From Nymphalis io (lineage: Eukaryota > Arthropoda > Insecta > Lepidoptera > Nymphalidae): a DNA stretch of 64,000 nucleotides. This document shows positions 10,164 through 21,186 of the stretch, piece after piece. Both the position numbers and the translations under genes were made by a program. The stretch spans positions 248,001 through 312,000 of the forward strand of contig NC_065914.1 in assembly GCF_905147045.1 (NCBI RefSeq), read 5' to 3'. Below the pieces are notes generated by a model. That model did not search any database. It was not told the DNA's origin and saw only the letters and a list, made by a program, of their open reading frames with translations. The first letter of the stretch is position 1. Each line of letters opens with the position of its first letter.

Positions 10164-10443
10164 TTAGCGGTAGAATATCTGATGAGTGGGTGGTACCTAC
10201 CCAGGCGGGTTTGCACAATGCCCTTACCACCAGTTACCACACACACTTATAATATATTCTGCCGCCAAACAGCAATAGCATTGTTGTTGGTGAGTAAAAC
10301 AGTGTAACTGCAGGCACAAGGGACATAACATCTTAGTTCCCAAGGTTGGTGACGCATTGTTGATGTAAGCGATGGTTAATATTTATTGCGGTGTCAATGT
10401 CTATGGGCGGTGGTGACCACTTACCATCGGGTTGCTCATCTCA
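10164..10443 (+). repeat. SINE-like repeat D, fold-back arrangement (L-M intron)
   Basis: The first 65 nt (TAGAATATCTGATGAGTGGG...) read in the opposite sense to the rest (TCTGCCGCCAAACAGCAATAG to GGTGACCACTTACCATCGGG). This gives a small inverted repeat at the head. The same composite is at 30883-31168 in copy 2. Confidence 0.65.
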
Positions 10444-10474
10444 TCGCTGACCACGGATATATATATCGCTTTAG

Positions 10475-10654
10475 GGTATAATGTCTCCGAACAACGTGCT
10501 GAGGGTGGGCGAGGGTGCTGTTCAGGTTCGCCCGCTGTCCGGAGTACCTCGTGCGGGGCCGCCGGCTGCTGTTCACGGCGGGGCTGGGGACCAGGTACCG
10601 CTCAACGAACCCAACGATAACTTCTAATTACAGTTGAATTGTTGAGCCAATAAA
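10475..10654 (+). pseudogene. GTPBP2: GTPBP2 copy 1 last exon M and poly-A signal
   Basis: It starts after GCTTTAG and encodes SPNNVLRVGEG. It then loses about 8 nt compared with copies 2 and 4, which read GEGASVLFRFARCPEYLVRG. The rest (GLGTRYRSTNPTITSNYS, then TGA at 10635-10637) remains in the shifted frame. The short 3' UTR has AATAAA at 10649-10654. Confidence 0.8.
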
Positions 10655-12380
10655 GATTATCGTCAGCTCAGTGTTGGTATCCGAGATCGCTAGCTCCACT
10701 GACTTTCACATATTTAATTTATAAGTGTTCGGTGAAAGAAAAATCATCCATGCATCGAAGCAGGTTGTGGAATAAGCTCAAACCTTCTCCTGAGAAGGAG
10801 AGGTTTTAGCCCAGCTGTGGGACATTTATATACTGTGACTGTTTTGAATCATGTTGGAATAAGTTTTGTTCTTAAGAAGAGATATCTTCGACCAACAGAC
10901 ACTTTTGTACTTTACTAGCAATACCCGGAAGGTGGCTGTTAATGTGGTACAGCGCCATCTAGCGGCGTTACAACGAAGTGGATATTATAAAATCATCCAT
11001 GAGACATACATCTAAATTTCAACTATGATGGTGATTCAAACGGTCCGAACTCTATTAATCACAAACAGATACACAAACCGCCATTTTTATATATTAACGA
11101 AATTTTTTTGTTACAAAGCCATTGGCCGGGTCACGCAAACCTTCCCGTACATACCATGAATTCTATAGAACACGGCTCCAATATAAAATTCGAGATGCCT
11201 GAATCTAATATATATATAGGCCTCTGCATCTTTGTCAGATGATTTAAGCAAGCCACTCTCCGTGTTGTTTTCCACCTGCAAGACAGGTGAGCGAAGTGTC
11301 CTCTCCGTGGATGCTGCTACGCCTGGGCAGGCGACTTTATGGCAACACGGGCTTGCCCAGTACCCATGCCACCCTCTCCTCCTCCCCAGCAGGATCCGCA
11401 GGAATGACGAGTCAATACGTGTGGTGCTGGTTTGGCCGCAGGTGACTGGCTTACGCCTAAACGGAGGCACCGCTCCGGGTTTAATATTAGTTTTCCTTCT
11501 TCTTTGGCGTGACGCTGGGATAATTTTGGGAAACAACGTATCAAGGAGAGGGGTGAGGATACTGTGATCACGGAAGATACAGGAATGTGACACTAGTAGC
11601 TAGAGCAGTCCGGGGTCGCGTACCCGTAGTGATTCCAACCAGCTATCGGACAGATAACTGGTAGATCCACCCTCTGGACAAATCTAATATATAGTAGTAG
11701 TATAATCTAATCTCTAGAATATTCTAGATAAATTAAATATATTAATTGTATCTGTAACCAGTTTTCTTGTCGTGTTCACTTCATGATTGCATGGGGGGCG
11801 TTTCACCTTGCGGATTAAATTACAAAAAACGACAATCGATGATGGTATTTTTATGTTACATAAAAACAGTGTTGCCAACCTCTTAGAAGCATCCTCCTGA
11901 CGGATGAATTGAAACAAATACAAAATACATTTATAAAATGATGTTAAAAAAAAGCAAATCAAGTACTGCAAGTAGCATTAGTAAACTTGAAATATACTCA
12001 ATTAAATGAAGCTGAAGAGTTAATCCCCGGAGAGAATTTCTTTAAAAAATGTTCCTCCTAAAAAATGTCTAACCTGAAAATATCCTATTTGATTTCATCT
12101 GACATAGCCCTATTTAGGGGGAAAACCCCCAAGTTGGCAACACTGTATAAAAAAAATGTGGACCATCTATATAAACTTTCATATATTTAACACTAGCGGA
12201 CAAATTTTTAATAAACCATCATATGTGATCGAGCAAATTTTCACTCATAGCTCATTTTTATACAGTTAGTTAATTAATCAGTGTCAGAGTTTTTATTACG
12301 TATATAACATACATGCAAAACGTCTATGCTTATGTATAAATAATATTGCAATATATAAAGGCTTATATATATATATATAC
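10655..12380 (+). repeat. 3' flank of GTPBP2 copy 1, shared with copies 2-4, with a 0.5-kb insertion
   Basis: It holds the 3' part of a diverged Bm1-like SINE (10752-10852), a segment with GCGCCATCTAGCGGCG, a stretch with AGTGTTGCCAAC, and an AT-rich end. It matches minus 30470-29800, plus 43545-44215 (internally deleted) and minus 61250-60060. The part 11196-11711 is absent from copies 2 and 4. No gene is visible; a short open frame at 11714-11971 repeats in other copies but shows no protein-like features. Confidence 0.7.
11196..11711. mobile_element. Unclassified 0.5-kb insertion, only in copy 1
   Basis: It is more GC-rich than its surroundings and is flanked by related A/T strings (GAATCTAATATATATATA and AAATCTAATATATAGTAG). 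Copies 2 and 4 run straight from CGAGATCT into CTCTAGAATATTC. Open frames of up to 160 codons exist on minus, but none has a motif I recognise. It is possibly a fragment of a larger TE. Confidence 0.5.
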
Positions 12381-12650
12381 TAGCTGGTGCCCGCGACTTC
12401 GTCTACGCAGGATTAGTATTTGGAGTAGCTTATATTAGCGTGGCGTAGAAAAGAACTAACATTATGACATAAATATTTTTTGAGTCGCATTTGAAAAATA
12501 TAACTGCTTGACAATATTTTAACATAAGAAAATTGGCAATATAATAAATATACGGTAATTAGGCACTGCAGAACCCTGATCATAGGCCTATAGTTATCTA
12601 GCCTATAGTTATCTTTGCATAGTACAGGGGCCCGAGCGTGCCTAACCAGC
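12381..12650. repeat. Fragment with GCCCGCGACTTCGTCTACG and a 15-bp tandem duplication
   Basis: The motif GGTGCCCGCGACTTCGTC is a common start of dispersed repeats in moth and butterfly genomes; the exact family is not known to me. CCTATAGTTATCT is repeated in tandem near 12586-12617. It replaces the segment found at 44216-45231 in copy 3. Confidence 0.45.
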
Positions 12651-12891
12651 TCGTGAGGCTGCCCCACCAGGCCACGCATAATCTCGGGGTGGACCGTCGT
12701 GCCGGTTGGTGACCGGTAGGTGGGGTCCCGGCGGCCACTTCCGGGGGGGTTCGGGGGCCCTTCCGTCCGGCGGGTCAGTGTATTTTTCCTTTTGGCAACC
12801 ACTTGGGGAAACACGCCTCCACACTTTGCCCATCCCTATCGTGGCAATACATCGCTCGCTTCACGTCTCTTTTCCATTTCATTTTTCCCTA

Positions 12892-15725
12892 ATGGCGCAA
12901 CAAAAAAGAAATAACGGTCGTACAGCGGTGCACACCCCCACCATACCCTCGCTGTTTGAGGTCGAGTTCTCTAACATCCGAGGACTCCACACTAACCTCA
13001 ACGCTGTCCACCACCATCTCGAGACAGCACGGCCAGCAATGTTGTTTCTCACGGAGACACAAATACTCCGTCCTGCCGATACCAGCTACCTTAATTATCC
13101 CGGCTACACGCTTGAAGAATCCTTCAAAGCGAAAGCCGCAGTATGCTTGTTCGTCAGGACGGATGTTTGCTGTCACCGACTGCGCTGCTTGGAGGACCCC
13201 TCCTTCTCCATGTTGGTGGTGCGTGTGGACCTGGTTCGTCAGAGTCGAGTCTACGTGTGCCTCTACAGATCCCACATTGGTGACTTGGAGACAAGCCGAT
13301 TATTTGACCATCTTAGTCGGGTGGCAGATGCTGCGCAAGAGCAATTTCCTAACGCGGAATTGGTGTTTTTGGGGGACTTTAATGCTCACCACGAATCCTG
13401 GTTGAAATCCCTCAAAACTGACCATGCTGGAAGGACTGCTCATGCTTTTGCTCTCACACATGACTTGACCCAACTGGTTGATCAGCCAACCAGGATCCCA
13501 GACATTGATGGGCAAGCACCTTCTCTACTGGACCTTCTGCTGACTTCTCACCCGGTGGAATATCAGGTTGTGGTTCAGGCTCCTCTTGGCTCTTCGGATC
13601 ACAGCCTTATTTCTACCAGAGTGCCACAGGCCAAGCTGCCGCCACTAGCGGTATGCAAACGTCGCGTTTGGCACTATAGGTCGGCGGATTGGGACGGTAT
13701 GCGCGATTACTATGCGTCGGTCCCTTGGAAGGAACGTTGCTTCAGTGGGAATGACCCGACAGCTAGTGCCGCTGCTGTTCCTGGCGAGATCATGCTGGGA
13801 ATGGAATACTACATTCCTAGCTCAGATCTCGTCAGTAGGAGTACGCGTAACCGTTGGTTCACTCGTGAATATGCCGATGCTGTATCAGCTAAGCAGGCGG
13901 CATATCGCGCGTGGATCAACGGCTGCATTAGCGGGGCATCTAACATTGACTCACTGAAAGCAAACTATAATAAAAATTCCAAGTCCTGTAGAAAGGCATA
14001 CACGAGAGCGGATGCACAGCGCATTGTACAGATTGGTCATGACCTTGTTTCGCATACTAGGGGCTCCCGTAGCTTCTGGCGTCTGACCAAGTCTGTGCAA
14101 AACAATTTCTGCCAACCTTCGCTGCCACCGCTCAGAAATCCGGACGGATCGCTAGCTCACAGTCCGCAAGAGCAAGCTGATCTCCTGGCTAAACTCTTTG
14201 CCGACAATTCCGTCATCGATGATTGTAGTGCACTGCCACCTACAATACCTGCATGTGGCCATACGATGCCTGACATTAAAATCAGGCAACGTGATGTGCG
14301 TGCGGAGCTGCAATCACTTGATGTACGGAAAGCTAGCGGTCCCGATGGAATACCAGCCATAGTACTGAAGAAGTGCGCAGCGGAGCTGTCTCCTGTGTTA
14401 ACGCGCCTGTTCCAACTTTCTCTCTCTTCGGAAAGTGTGCCGGAGGCTTGGAGAAGAGCTAATGTGCAAGCGGTTCCCAAAAAAGGGGATCGGTCTGACC
14501 CGGCAAATTATCGGCCAATAGCTATCACCTCAGTACTTTGTAAGGTGATGGAACGGATTTTAAACAACCAACTGATCCATTACCTAGAAGATCACTCTTT
14601 AATTAATGATCGTCAATACGGGTTTCGACCAAAACGGTCCACAGGTGATCCTAGCTTCTCTCCAAGCTACCGGCATATGGTCTGCCTGCTCAGCTATGCA
14701 CCTGGATTGCCAGCTTCCTACACAAGCGTAGCCTTCGTGTTTTAGTTGATGGTTGCGCTTCACAATTCTATGTAGTGAATGCTGGGGTCCCCCAGGGATC
14801 TGTGCTATCTCCCACACTCTTTCTTTTGCATATCAATGATATGCTCTCTCTTGGGAACATACATTGCTATGCAGACGATAGTACAGTGCATGGTGGATAC
14901 CACGGACGCGCAGTGGCTGGGCGAGCGGAAATTGAGGAGAGGCGGAAGAATCTTGTCATTGAACTCGATAGGACGTTAGAGCTCATCGCCAAATGGGGCT
15001 CTGATAATCTTGTTGAGTTTAATGCCAAGAAAACACAGGTATGCGCTCTCACGGCGAAAGAGTCAACATTTTCCCCTCTTCCCTCCCTCTGTGGTACTCC
15101 GCTGGTGATGCAAAGCAAAATCGCCATGCTGGGGATTGACGTTCGCTGCGACCTTAGTCCAAGGGATTACATCGAGGCTGTTATAAAAACAGCTTCACGG
15201 AAACTCGGAGTTCTGAACAAGGTGCGGCGCTTTTTCACGCCACAACAACTGTGCCTGCTGTACAAAACACAGGTACGGTCTTGCGTGGAATAATGCTCGC
15301 ACCTTTGGGATGGCTCCGCTAAGTACCTACTTGAGGCCTTGGACCGGTTGCAGCGACGTGCCGTACGCATTATTGGCGACGTAAAGGTCTCAAACACCCT
15401 TGAACCTTTACAATTGCGTCGTGAGATAGCAGCACTGAGCGCTTTCTATCGACTGTATCACGGCGAGTGCTCTGAGGAATTATTCTCTCTAATTCCTGCT
15501 TCCCCCTTCCTTCTTAAGTCCACGCGAGCTGGTTCTCGATGTCACCGCCTAACTGTGACATCAATTCCATCGCGAACAAAGAAATTTGGCAACTCCTTTC
15601 TTTGTCGCACTTCCAAAAAATGGAATTCCTTACCAGCTCACGTGTTCCCCTCCTCTTACAACCCGGGTTCCTTCAAACGAGGCGTGAAGAGGCATCTTGC
15701 GGGCCTGCAAGGCGAAGGCGGCTAG
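12892..15725 (+). pseudogene. LINE endonuclease-reverse transcriptase, motif A deleted
   Basis: The best start is ATG 12892 (MAQQKRNNGRTA). The endonuclease has every expected motif: FSNIRGLH, FLTETQ (Glu), FLGDFNAHHESW, SLLDLLLTS and GSSDHSLIS (His). The polymerase has VPKKGDRSDPANYRPI and GFRPKRSTGD, then the 106-nt loss. That loss removes the segment with DISKAFD, which carries the first catalytic Asp, and shifts the frame to a stop at 14745. Downstream, GVPQGSVLSP and CYADD (catalytic Asp pair) remain in 14775-15293. After the TAA the thumb/C-terminal part (15339-15725) continues in the same frame. It cannot make an active polymerase. Confidence 0.85.
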
Positions 15726-15794
15726 TGCAGAACGTTTTTCCCGTCTGTACTGGCCGTCGTCGCGTTTGGACTCTACTACCACTTACCATCAGGT

Positions 15795-15825
15795 GGAGGG
15801 CAAATGACTCTATCATTTGCCCTCC
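15795..15825 (+). other. 3' stem-loop of the LINE
   Basis: The 13-nt arms 15795-15807 and 15813-15825 (GGAGGGCAAATGA against TCATTTGCCCTCC) pair perfectly around CTCTA, just before the poly-A. Such hairpins can be the reverse transcriptase recognition site. The 52.6-kb copy has lost the pairing. Confidence 0.7.
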
Positions 15826-15853
15826 CGGCGATATATAAAAAAAAAAAAAAAAA

Positions 15854-18494
15854 GCATTTTAAAAACACAAACGTCATGACGCCATTTTGAATTACAATTT
15901 TGGCGCCATTAATATAATCACTACCTCCAGAGGTAAACCAAAATTAGCTTTCATATTTTTGTATTTAAACTTTGTACATTAAATGATATATCAAGTTCCT
16001 GTTTATAAATTGCAATTTTAAGTTAATGATACATATTTATTACATTTTTTATATTATTTACTACTACATATTTATATTATTTACGATATCTATCTATCAA
16101 TGATCGGATTATTTAATGCCGATTTTACTTTAGACGATATGACATTGACTTTTTATGATTTGTATTAATTAATATTTTTATAGCTATCTGTGGTATCGAT
16201 ATTAATTAAACTACAATAATATTAAACATAATTTAATAAAAGCATTTAACCGTTGATAAGTATGGGATAAATCGTTTTTCAATATAAGGGCGCAATAAGA
16301 TTTTTTTTAAACAAAGATAATTAGTATCATTTACGTTTTTGGTCTAAGAAAACGTGTCGCGTTAAAAGTTATTTTTTTAAATAAAAAAACAGACTCAAAC
16401 CTTTACTAACCTGATTATTATATTACACATAACAAATTTAAAAAAATTGCAGCATAAAATAATGTTAATTATATATAAATTAAAAAATAAACATCCAGGT
16501 ATTTAGGTATAAGTTGTAATAACTCGGTCATATTTTTTTGAGAACTTCAGGCATTATAAGCACGAACTATTCCCGTCAATCTTATTCTGATCAGTTATAA
16601 ATATAAATGAAATTTCGTCTATTACCTAACTTATGCAATACTAAATTTGAATATGTACCAAAAAAAAAATTATATATTACATTTTGGTAAATTTTTACAA
16701 AATTCAAGCGATTCATCACTGCTTGAAAATTATATTTTATTCTTATTAGGCGCCATTTTGAATATATAAGGAATGGCCTGTGTTTAAGACTCTGCGGCAA
16801 CATGAATGGAAAAAAATACCGCTAAGCTATATAACAATAATTATTAAAAGAATAGCAGACCTAACATCAGAAATAGCATTTGTGTGATAACCATCCTCAA
16901 GAATATTAAAAAATGCTCTGTTATGTCATATTCTGTTATTTTGAAAATACCCCATTTACAAATTCGTATTGTGTTATTTAAATTTATTAAAATATTAAAT
17001 ATTTTTAAACATAATCATGACGCCATTTTAAATTTAAATTTTGGCGCGATTCATATTATTGTATTGTTGTATACTTATCTTTTGTCGAAGTATTTAAATT
17101 TTGTACATTAAATCTAAATGATTTTTCTAGTTCCTGTAAGCTGATATAACTTGCTATTTTAAGTTAAATGTACGTATTTATGTAACGGCAAACGTAAGAC
17201 ATTTTTAAGTGACGCCATTTTGAAATTCAGAAATATTTATGGGAACAAAATTAATTAAATAATTTGCTGTTTCGTTTTTCATCTGTAAAAACAATTGTAA
17301 GTAAATATTTTAATTTATAATTTGTATGAACTAAAAATACCTAAAAAGTAATCCTACTAAAAAAAATGTATATTTATACGTGTATTTTTTACATTTACTC
17401 TATATTTATCATCAAATTTGTATTTTATATATATTCCACTAAGATTCATTTTAACTTTGATAAAGTAATGGTAAGCGATGAAATGATGGTGTTAAATAAT
17501 TAATTGTGTATTGTCTGTGGCAGTTCGCTTAGAATATTAATTTGAAACGTGTGTTTCTTTAATTTTTTAATTTTGTCAGAGTAAACGGCCAGTTTTAATA
17601 AAAGTTAGCTTCATGTCATCGATTTATGAAAATTTTAGGGTGTTATTAGACTAAATTAATCTTTTTTATTTAATTATGCTTGGAATAAAACGTGTGATTG
17701 TGACTTAAAAAATAAAACAATGTTTTTTACTGACTTAGAAAAATGTTATATATTAGCAAAGATTAAAAAAAAATTAAATCAGTCATTCAATATTAAAAAA
17801 AAATTAAAACATTTTTTAGCACATCATTAGACTATAATAAAAATAATTAAAGTATGTTGGATTTTTTATTTAAAATCTTTATAATTTAAGCAACACTTTG
17901 TAAAAAATAAATTGGCAATTATTGTGTCAACCCGCGTTCATAAGAAAGTTTCACGACAATTCGCGCTTGCTGAGTTGGTGATAATTAATCAAGTACATTC
18001 GAATTATTTCACAAAGGTTTAAAGCTACTAGTTGTGGATATATGCAGACTCTACCAAGAAGAACTGAACCGAAGAAAGAAACTCAATAGTAAATCTTGTA
18101 GCGTTAATCGAATTCCATACATTAGTATATAATCATAAATATCATTGTACCCATTTAGTCGATTATATGATTTAATTAATGATTAAACGAACTGACCATA
18201 ATGTCTAGCATAATGTTACATGTAGTAGCCACTAGATGTCGCCAGTCTGCACTGTTTTTGGATTTTTTATTATAGTAGCACAACTTGGTGCTGGTGCCGC
18301 TTTCTACTATCTTCATTATGTTCAGAGCATCTTCTTTGCAAATATTGATATTTGAGTATCAAGTAGATGGTTAATATTTGTCTCTGGTCAGACACTCTCT
18401 GTCCAATAAAAAAAAATTTATTATAAGGGAAATGGTAAATGGGGTGGTTGAGATGCTAATCTATTCTCTTCAAAGTCCTCGTATAATTATGACT
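15854..18494 (+). repeat. AT-rich duplicated block, copy 1
   Basis: This is non-coding, strongly AT-rich sequence present four times in the window. Marks are GACGCCATTTTGAATTACAA, GGCGCCATTTTGAATATA and GACGCCATTTTAAATTT. The matching blocks are minus 28825-26474, plus 45232-51136 (with a LINE inside) and minus 59066-56365. Compared with blocks 2 and 3 it lacks about 150 nt at 17457 and has extra sequence (ATAAGGGCGCAATAAG) near 16283; block 4 agrees with it in both. Short open frames such as 16884-17111 recur but look like chance in AT-rich DNA. Confidence 0.85.
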
Positions 18495-18860
18495 GCCTCG
18501 TTGGTCTAGTGGCTTGATGTAAGGCAGACCCCCTCCGGGTCAATTCCCAGGTCGGGTAAATAAAAAAAGCTATTGGGTTTGTCTGTCAGAAAATTCTGAG
18601 TAGCAGCCCGGAGTCTGGAAGTTGGAAATGTGTACACTCCCGTCCCTCGGAATGCACTTAAAGCTGATGGTCCTGCGCCTGAACTCTTTCCGGTCGTATC
18701 GGATTGCCGTCCCATCGGATTATGAGAGTTAGGGAATAGAGAGTGCACGTGTGTTTGCGCACACACTTGTGCACTATAATATCTCCTGCGTATTTGGCTA
18801 ATCAATCTTGAGATTGGCCGCCGTAGCCGAAATCGGTCTGGAGGACATTATTATTATAAT
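18495..18860 (+). mobile_element. SINE family B, copy after AT-rich block 1
   Basis: It has the A box TGGTCTAGTGGC and a B box reduced to GGGTCAATTCCC, then the same body and CTGGAGGACATTATTATT tail as the copy at 4039. It sits at the same place as the copy at 51137, so it was carried by the duplication. Confidence 0.8.
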
Positions 18861-18872
18861 TCAATTATAGAT

Positions 18873-20845
18873 TACAAGAGTCAATTAGTTTCAGTTAGGA
18901 TTACAGTGTTAATGTACCAGGAGATCATAAACAGTGAGTCGGTCTCACCGAACGATTAGATTAAAAGAGTCAATTAGTTTCAGTTAGGATTACAGTGTTA
19001 ATGTACCAGTAGATCATAAACAGTGAGACGGTCTCACCGAACGATTAGATTAAAAGAGTCAATTAGTTCCAGTTATGATTACAGTGTTAATGTACCAGGA
19101 GATCATAAAAAGTGAGTCGGTCTCACCGAACGATTAGATTAAAAGAGTCAATTAGTTTCAGTTAGGATTACAGTGTTAATGTACCAGGAGATCATAAACA
19201 GTGAGACGGTCTCACCGAACGATTAGATTAAAAGAGTCAATTAGTTCCAGTTATGATTACAGTGTTAATGTACCAGGAGATCATAAACAGTGAGTCGGTC
19301 TCACCGAACGATTAAATTAAAAGAGTCAATTAGTTCCAGTTAGGATTACAGTGTTAATATACCAGAAGATCATAAACAGTTTGTCGGTCTCACCGAACGA
19401 TTAGATTAAAAGAGTCAATTAGTTTCAGTTAGGATGACAGTGTTAATGTACCAGGAGATCATAAACAGTGTGTCGGTCTCACCGAACGATTAGATTACAA
19501 GAGTCAATTAGTTCCAGTTAGGATTACAGTGTTAATGTACCAGGAGATCATAAAAAGTGAGTCGGTCTCACCGAACGATTAGATTAAAAGATCATAAACA
19601 GTAAGTCGGCCTCACCGAAAGATTAGATTAAAAGAACATAAACAGTAAGTCGGTCTCACCGAACGATTAGATTAAAAGAGTCAATAAGTTTCAGTTAGGA
19701 TTACAGTGTTTGCATTTGTGTGCATGAACATGTCTGTTTGTCCTGAGTCTGGGTGTAATTTTCTGTATAAATATGTATTTACATAAGAAAAGTAATATAT
19801 GTAGTATATCAGTTGTCTGGTTTCCATAGCACGAGTTTTGTACAAGCTTAATTTGGGATCAGATGGCCGTGTGTGAAAAATGTCCCAGGATGTTATTATT
19901 ATTAGTTTCAAAGATTTAGAATTAGGATTACGTTGTTAATGTACCAGGAGTACATAAACAGTGAGACGGTTTCACCGAACGATTAGATTCAAAGAGTCAA
20001 TTAGTTTCAGTTAGGATTACAGTGTTAATGTACCAGGAGATCATAAACAGTGAGTCGGTCTCACCGAACGATTAAATTAAAAGAGACAATTAGTTCCAGT
20101 TAGGATTACAGTGTTAATGTACCAGGAGATCATAAACAGTGAGTCGGTCTCACCGAACGATTAGATTAAAAGAGTCAATTAGTTTCAGTTAGGATTACAG
20201 TGTTAATGTACCAGGAGATCACAAACAGTGTGTCGGTCTCACCGAACGATTTGATTAAAAGAGTCAATTAGTTCCAGTTATGATTACAGTGTTAATGTAC
20301 CGGGAGATCATAAACAGTGAGTCGGTCTCACCGAACGATTAGATTAAAAGAGTCAATTAGTTTCAGTTAGGATTACAGTGTTAATGTACCAGGAGATCAT
20401 AAACAGTGAGACGGTCTCACCGAACGATTAGATTAAAAGAGTCAATTAGTTCCAGTTATGATTACAGTGTTAATGTACCAGGAGATCATAAACAGTGAGT
20501 CGGTCTCACCGAACGATTAAATTAAAAGAATCAATTAGTTCCAGTTAGGATTACAGTGTTAATGTACCAGGAAATCATAAATTGTGAGTCGGTCTCACCG
20601 AACGATTAGATTAAAAGAGTCAATTAGATTCAGTTAGGATTACAGTGTTAATGTACCAGAAGATCATAAACAGTGAGTCGGTCTCACCGAACGATTAGAT
20701 TAAAAGAATCAATTAGTTCCAGTTAGGATTACAGTGTTAATGTACCAGGAAATCAAAAACTGTGAGTCGGTCTCACCGAAAGATTGATTAAAAGAGTCAA
20801 TTAGATTCAGTTAGGATTACAGTGTTAATGTACCAGGAGATCATT
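18873..20845 (+). repeat. 89-bp satellite array, plus orientation, about 20 units
   Basis: Repeat starts at 18878 and 18967 give an exact 89-bp period. A unit reads GAGTCAATTAGTTTCAGTTA..., GTGTTAATGTACCAGGAGATC and GTCGGTCTCACCGAACG. TCGGT-CTC-ACCGA inside the unit is a short dyad. Units differ by point changes (GTTTC/GTTCC, GAGTC/GAGAC), and some near 19590-19680 are shortened. A headless SINE A at 19711-19910 interrupts the array. The same unit occurs at 41340-41521, 51500-51598 and, inverted, at 51854-52644, 55565-56145 and 61945-63215. Confidence 0.95.
19711..19910 (+). mobile_element. SINE A fragment inside the satellite
   Basis: It starts within the body (GCATTTGTGTGCATGAACATG), lacks the tRNA head, and ends CCCAGGATGTTATTATTATT. 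It has the extra CGAGTTTTGTACAAGCTTAA that marks all satellite-linked SINE A copies. Confidence 0.85.
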
Positions 20846-20875
20846 CACTGACACGATAAAAATAAAATTAGCATG

Positions 20876-21186
20876 CTTGGAATCCGTAACAGCCTGTGAA
20901 TGTCCCACTGCTGGGCTAAAGTCCTCCTCTCCTCTTTTTGAGGAGAAGGTTTGCAGCTTATTCCACAACGCTGCTCCGATGCCGGTTGGTGGAATACACA
21001 TGTGGCAGAATTTCAGTGTAATCAGACACATGCAGATTTCCTCACGATGTTTTCCTTCACCGTGAAGCAAGAGATGAATTATAATCACAAATTAAGCACA
21101 TGAAAATTCAGTGGTGCTTGGCCGGGTTTGAACCCACGATCATCGGTTAAGATTCACGCGTTGTTACCACTGGGCCATCTCGGCTC
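20876..21186 (-). mobile_element. Bm1-type SINE, full length
   Basis: Read on minus: GCCGAGATGGCCCAGTGG (A-box region), GGGTTCAAACC-type B box, CGTGAGGAAATC, then CCCAGCAGTGGGACATTCAC. It lies at the end of the satellite array. Confidence 0.9.

Larger units (their letters stand above)
6638..10654 (+). pseudogene. GTPBP2: GTPBP2-like GTPase gene, copy 1 (exons E-M), degenerate
   Basis: GTPBP2 is a translational GTPase of the GTPBP1/2 family that acts with Pelota in rescue of stalled ribosomes. Copy 1 keeps exons E 6638-6802, F 7426-7587, G 7942-8051, H 8424-8529, I 8610-8724, J/K 8784-9228 (fused), L 9938-10033 and M 10475-10637, with phases that fit each other. A polyadenylation signal AATAAA is at 10649-10654. 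Damage: a lost G near 8940 shifts the frame in J, the J-K intron and the end of J are deleted, the acceptor of J has lost its pyrimidine tract (AACACAAAAAG), and about 8 nt are missing in M. Exons A-D, including the P-loop, are absent; their place is taken by SINE and LINE sequence. It is a pseudogene or gene fragment. Confidence 0.85.
12651..15853 (+). mobile_element. Jockey/CR1-group LINE with poly-A tail, defective
   Basis: This is a single long endonuclease plus reverse transcriptase element. It has a GC-rich leader, coding from about 12892 to 15725, a 3' stem-loop (15795-15825) and a tail of about 15 A. A second, 5'-truncated member of the family lies at 52645-55564 on minus. Comparison shows that this copy has lost about 106 nt around 14648 and has a TAA at 15291-15293. 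The clade within the Jockey/CR1 group is uncertain. Confidence 0.85.

Noticed and set aside
11111..11593. 160-residue minus frame as a host gene
   Set aside because: It lies mostly in the copy-1-specific insertion and has no motif; its last part is duplicated flank.
11714..11971. Small conserved gene (85 residues, also at 30218-30466 and 60486-60809)
   Set aside because: It recurs only because the flank is duplicated; it has no homology I recognise, no codon bias, and the copies do not differ in a coding-like way.
16884..17111. 75-residue open frame repeated at 27634-27861 and 46196-46423
   Set aside because: It lies in AT-rich duplicated DNA with an Ile/Leu/Lys/Asn-biased composition; it is best explained by chance and duplication.
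18873..20845. CRISPR-like array
   Set aside because: The repeats are 89 bp and directly adjacent with no unique spacers, in eukaryotic DNA; this is a tandem satellite.
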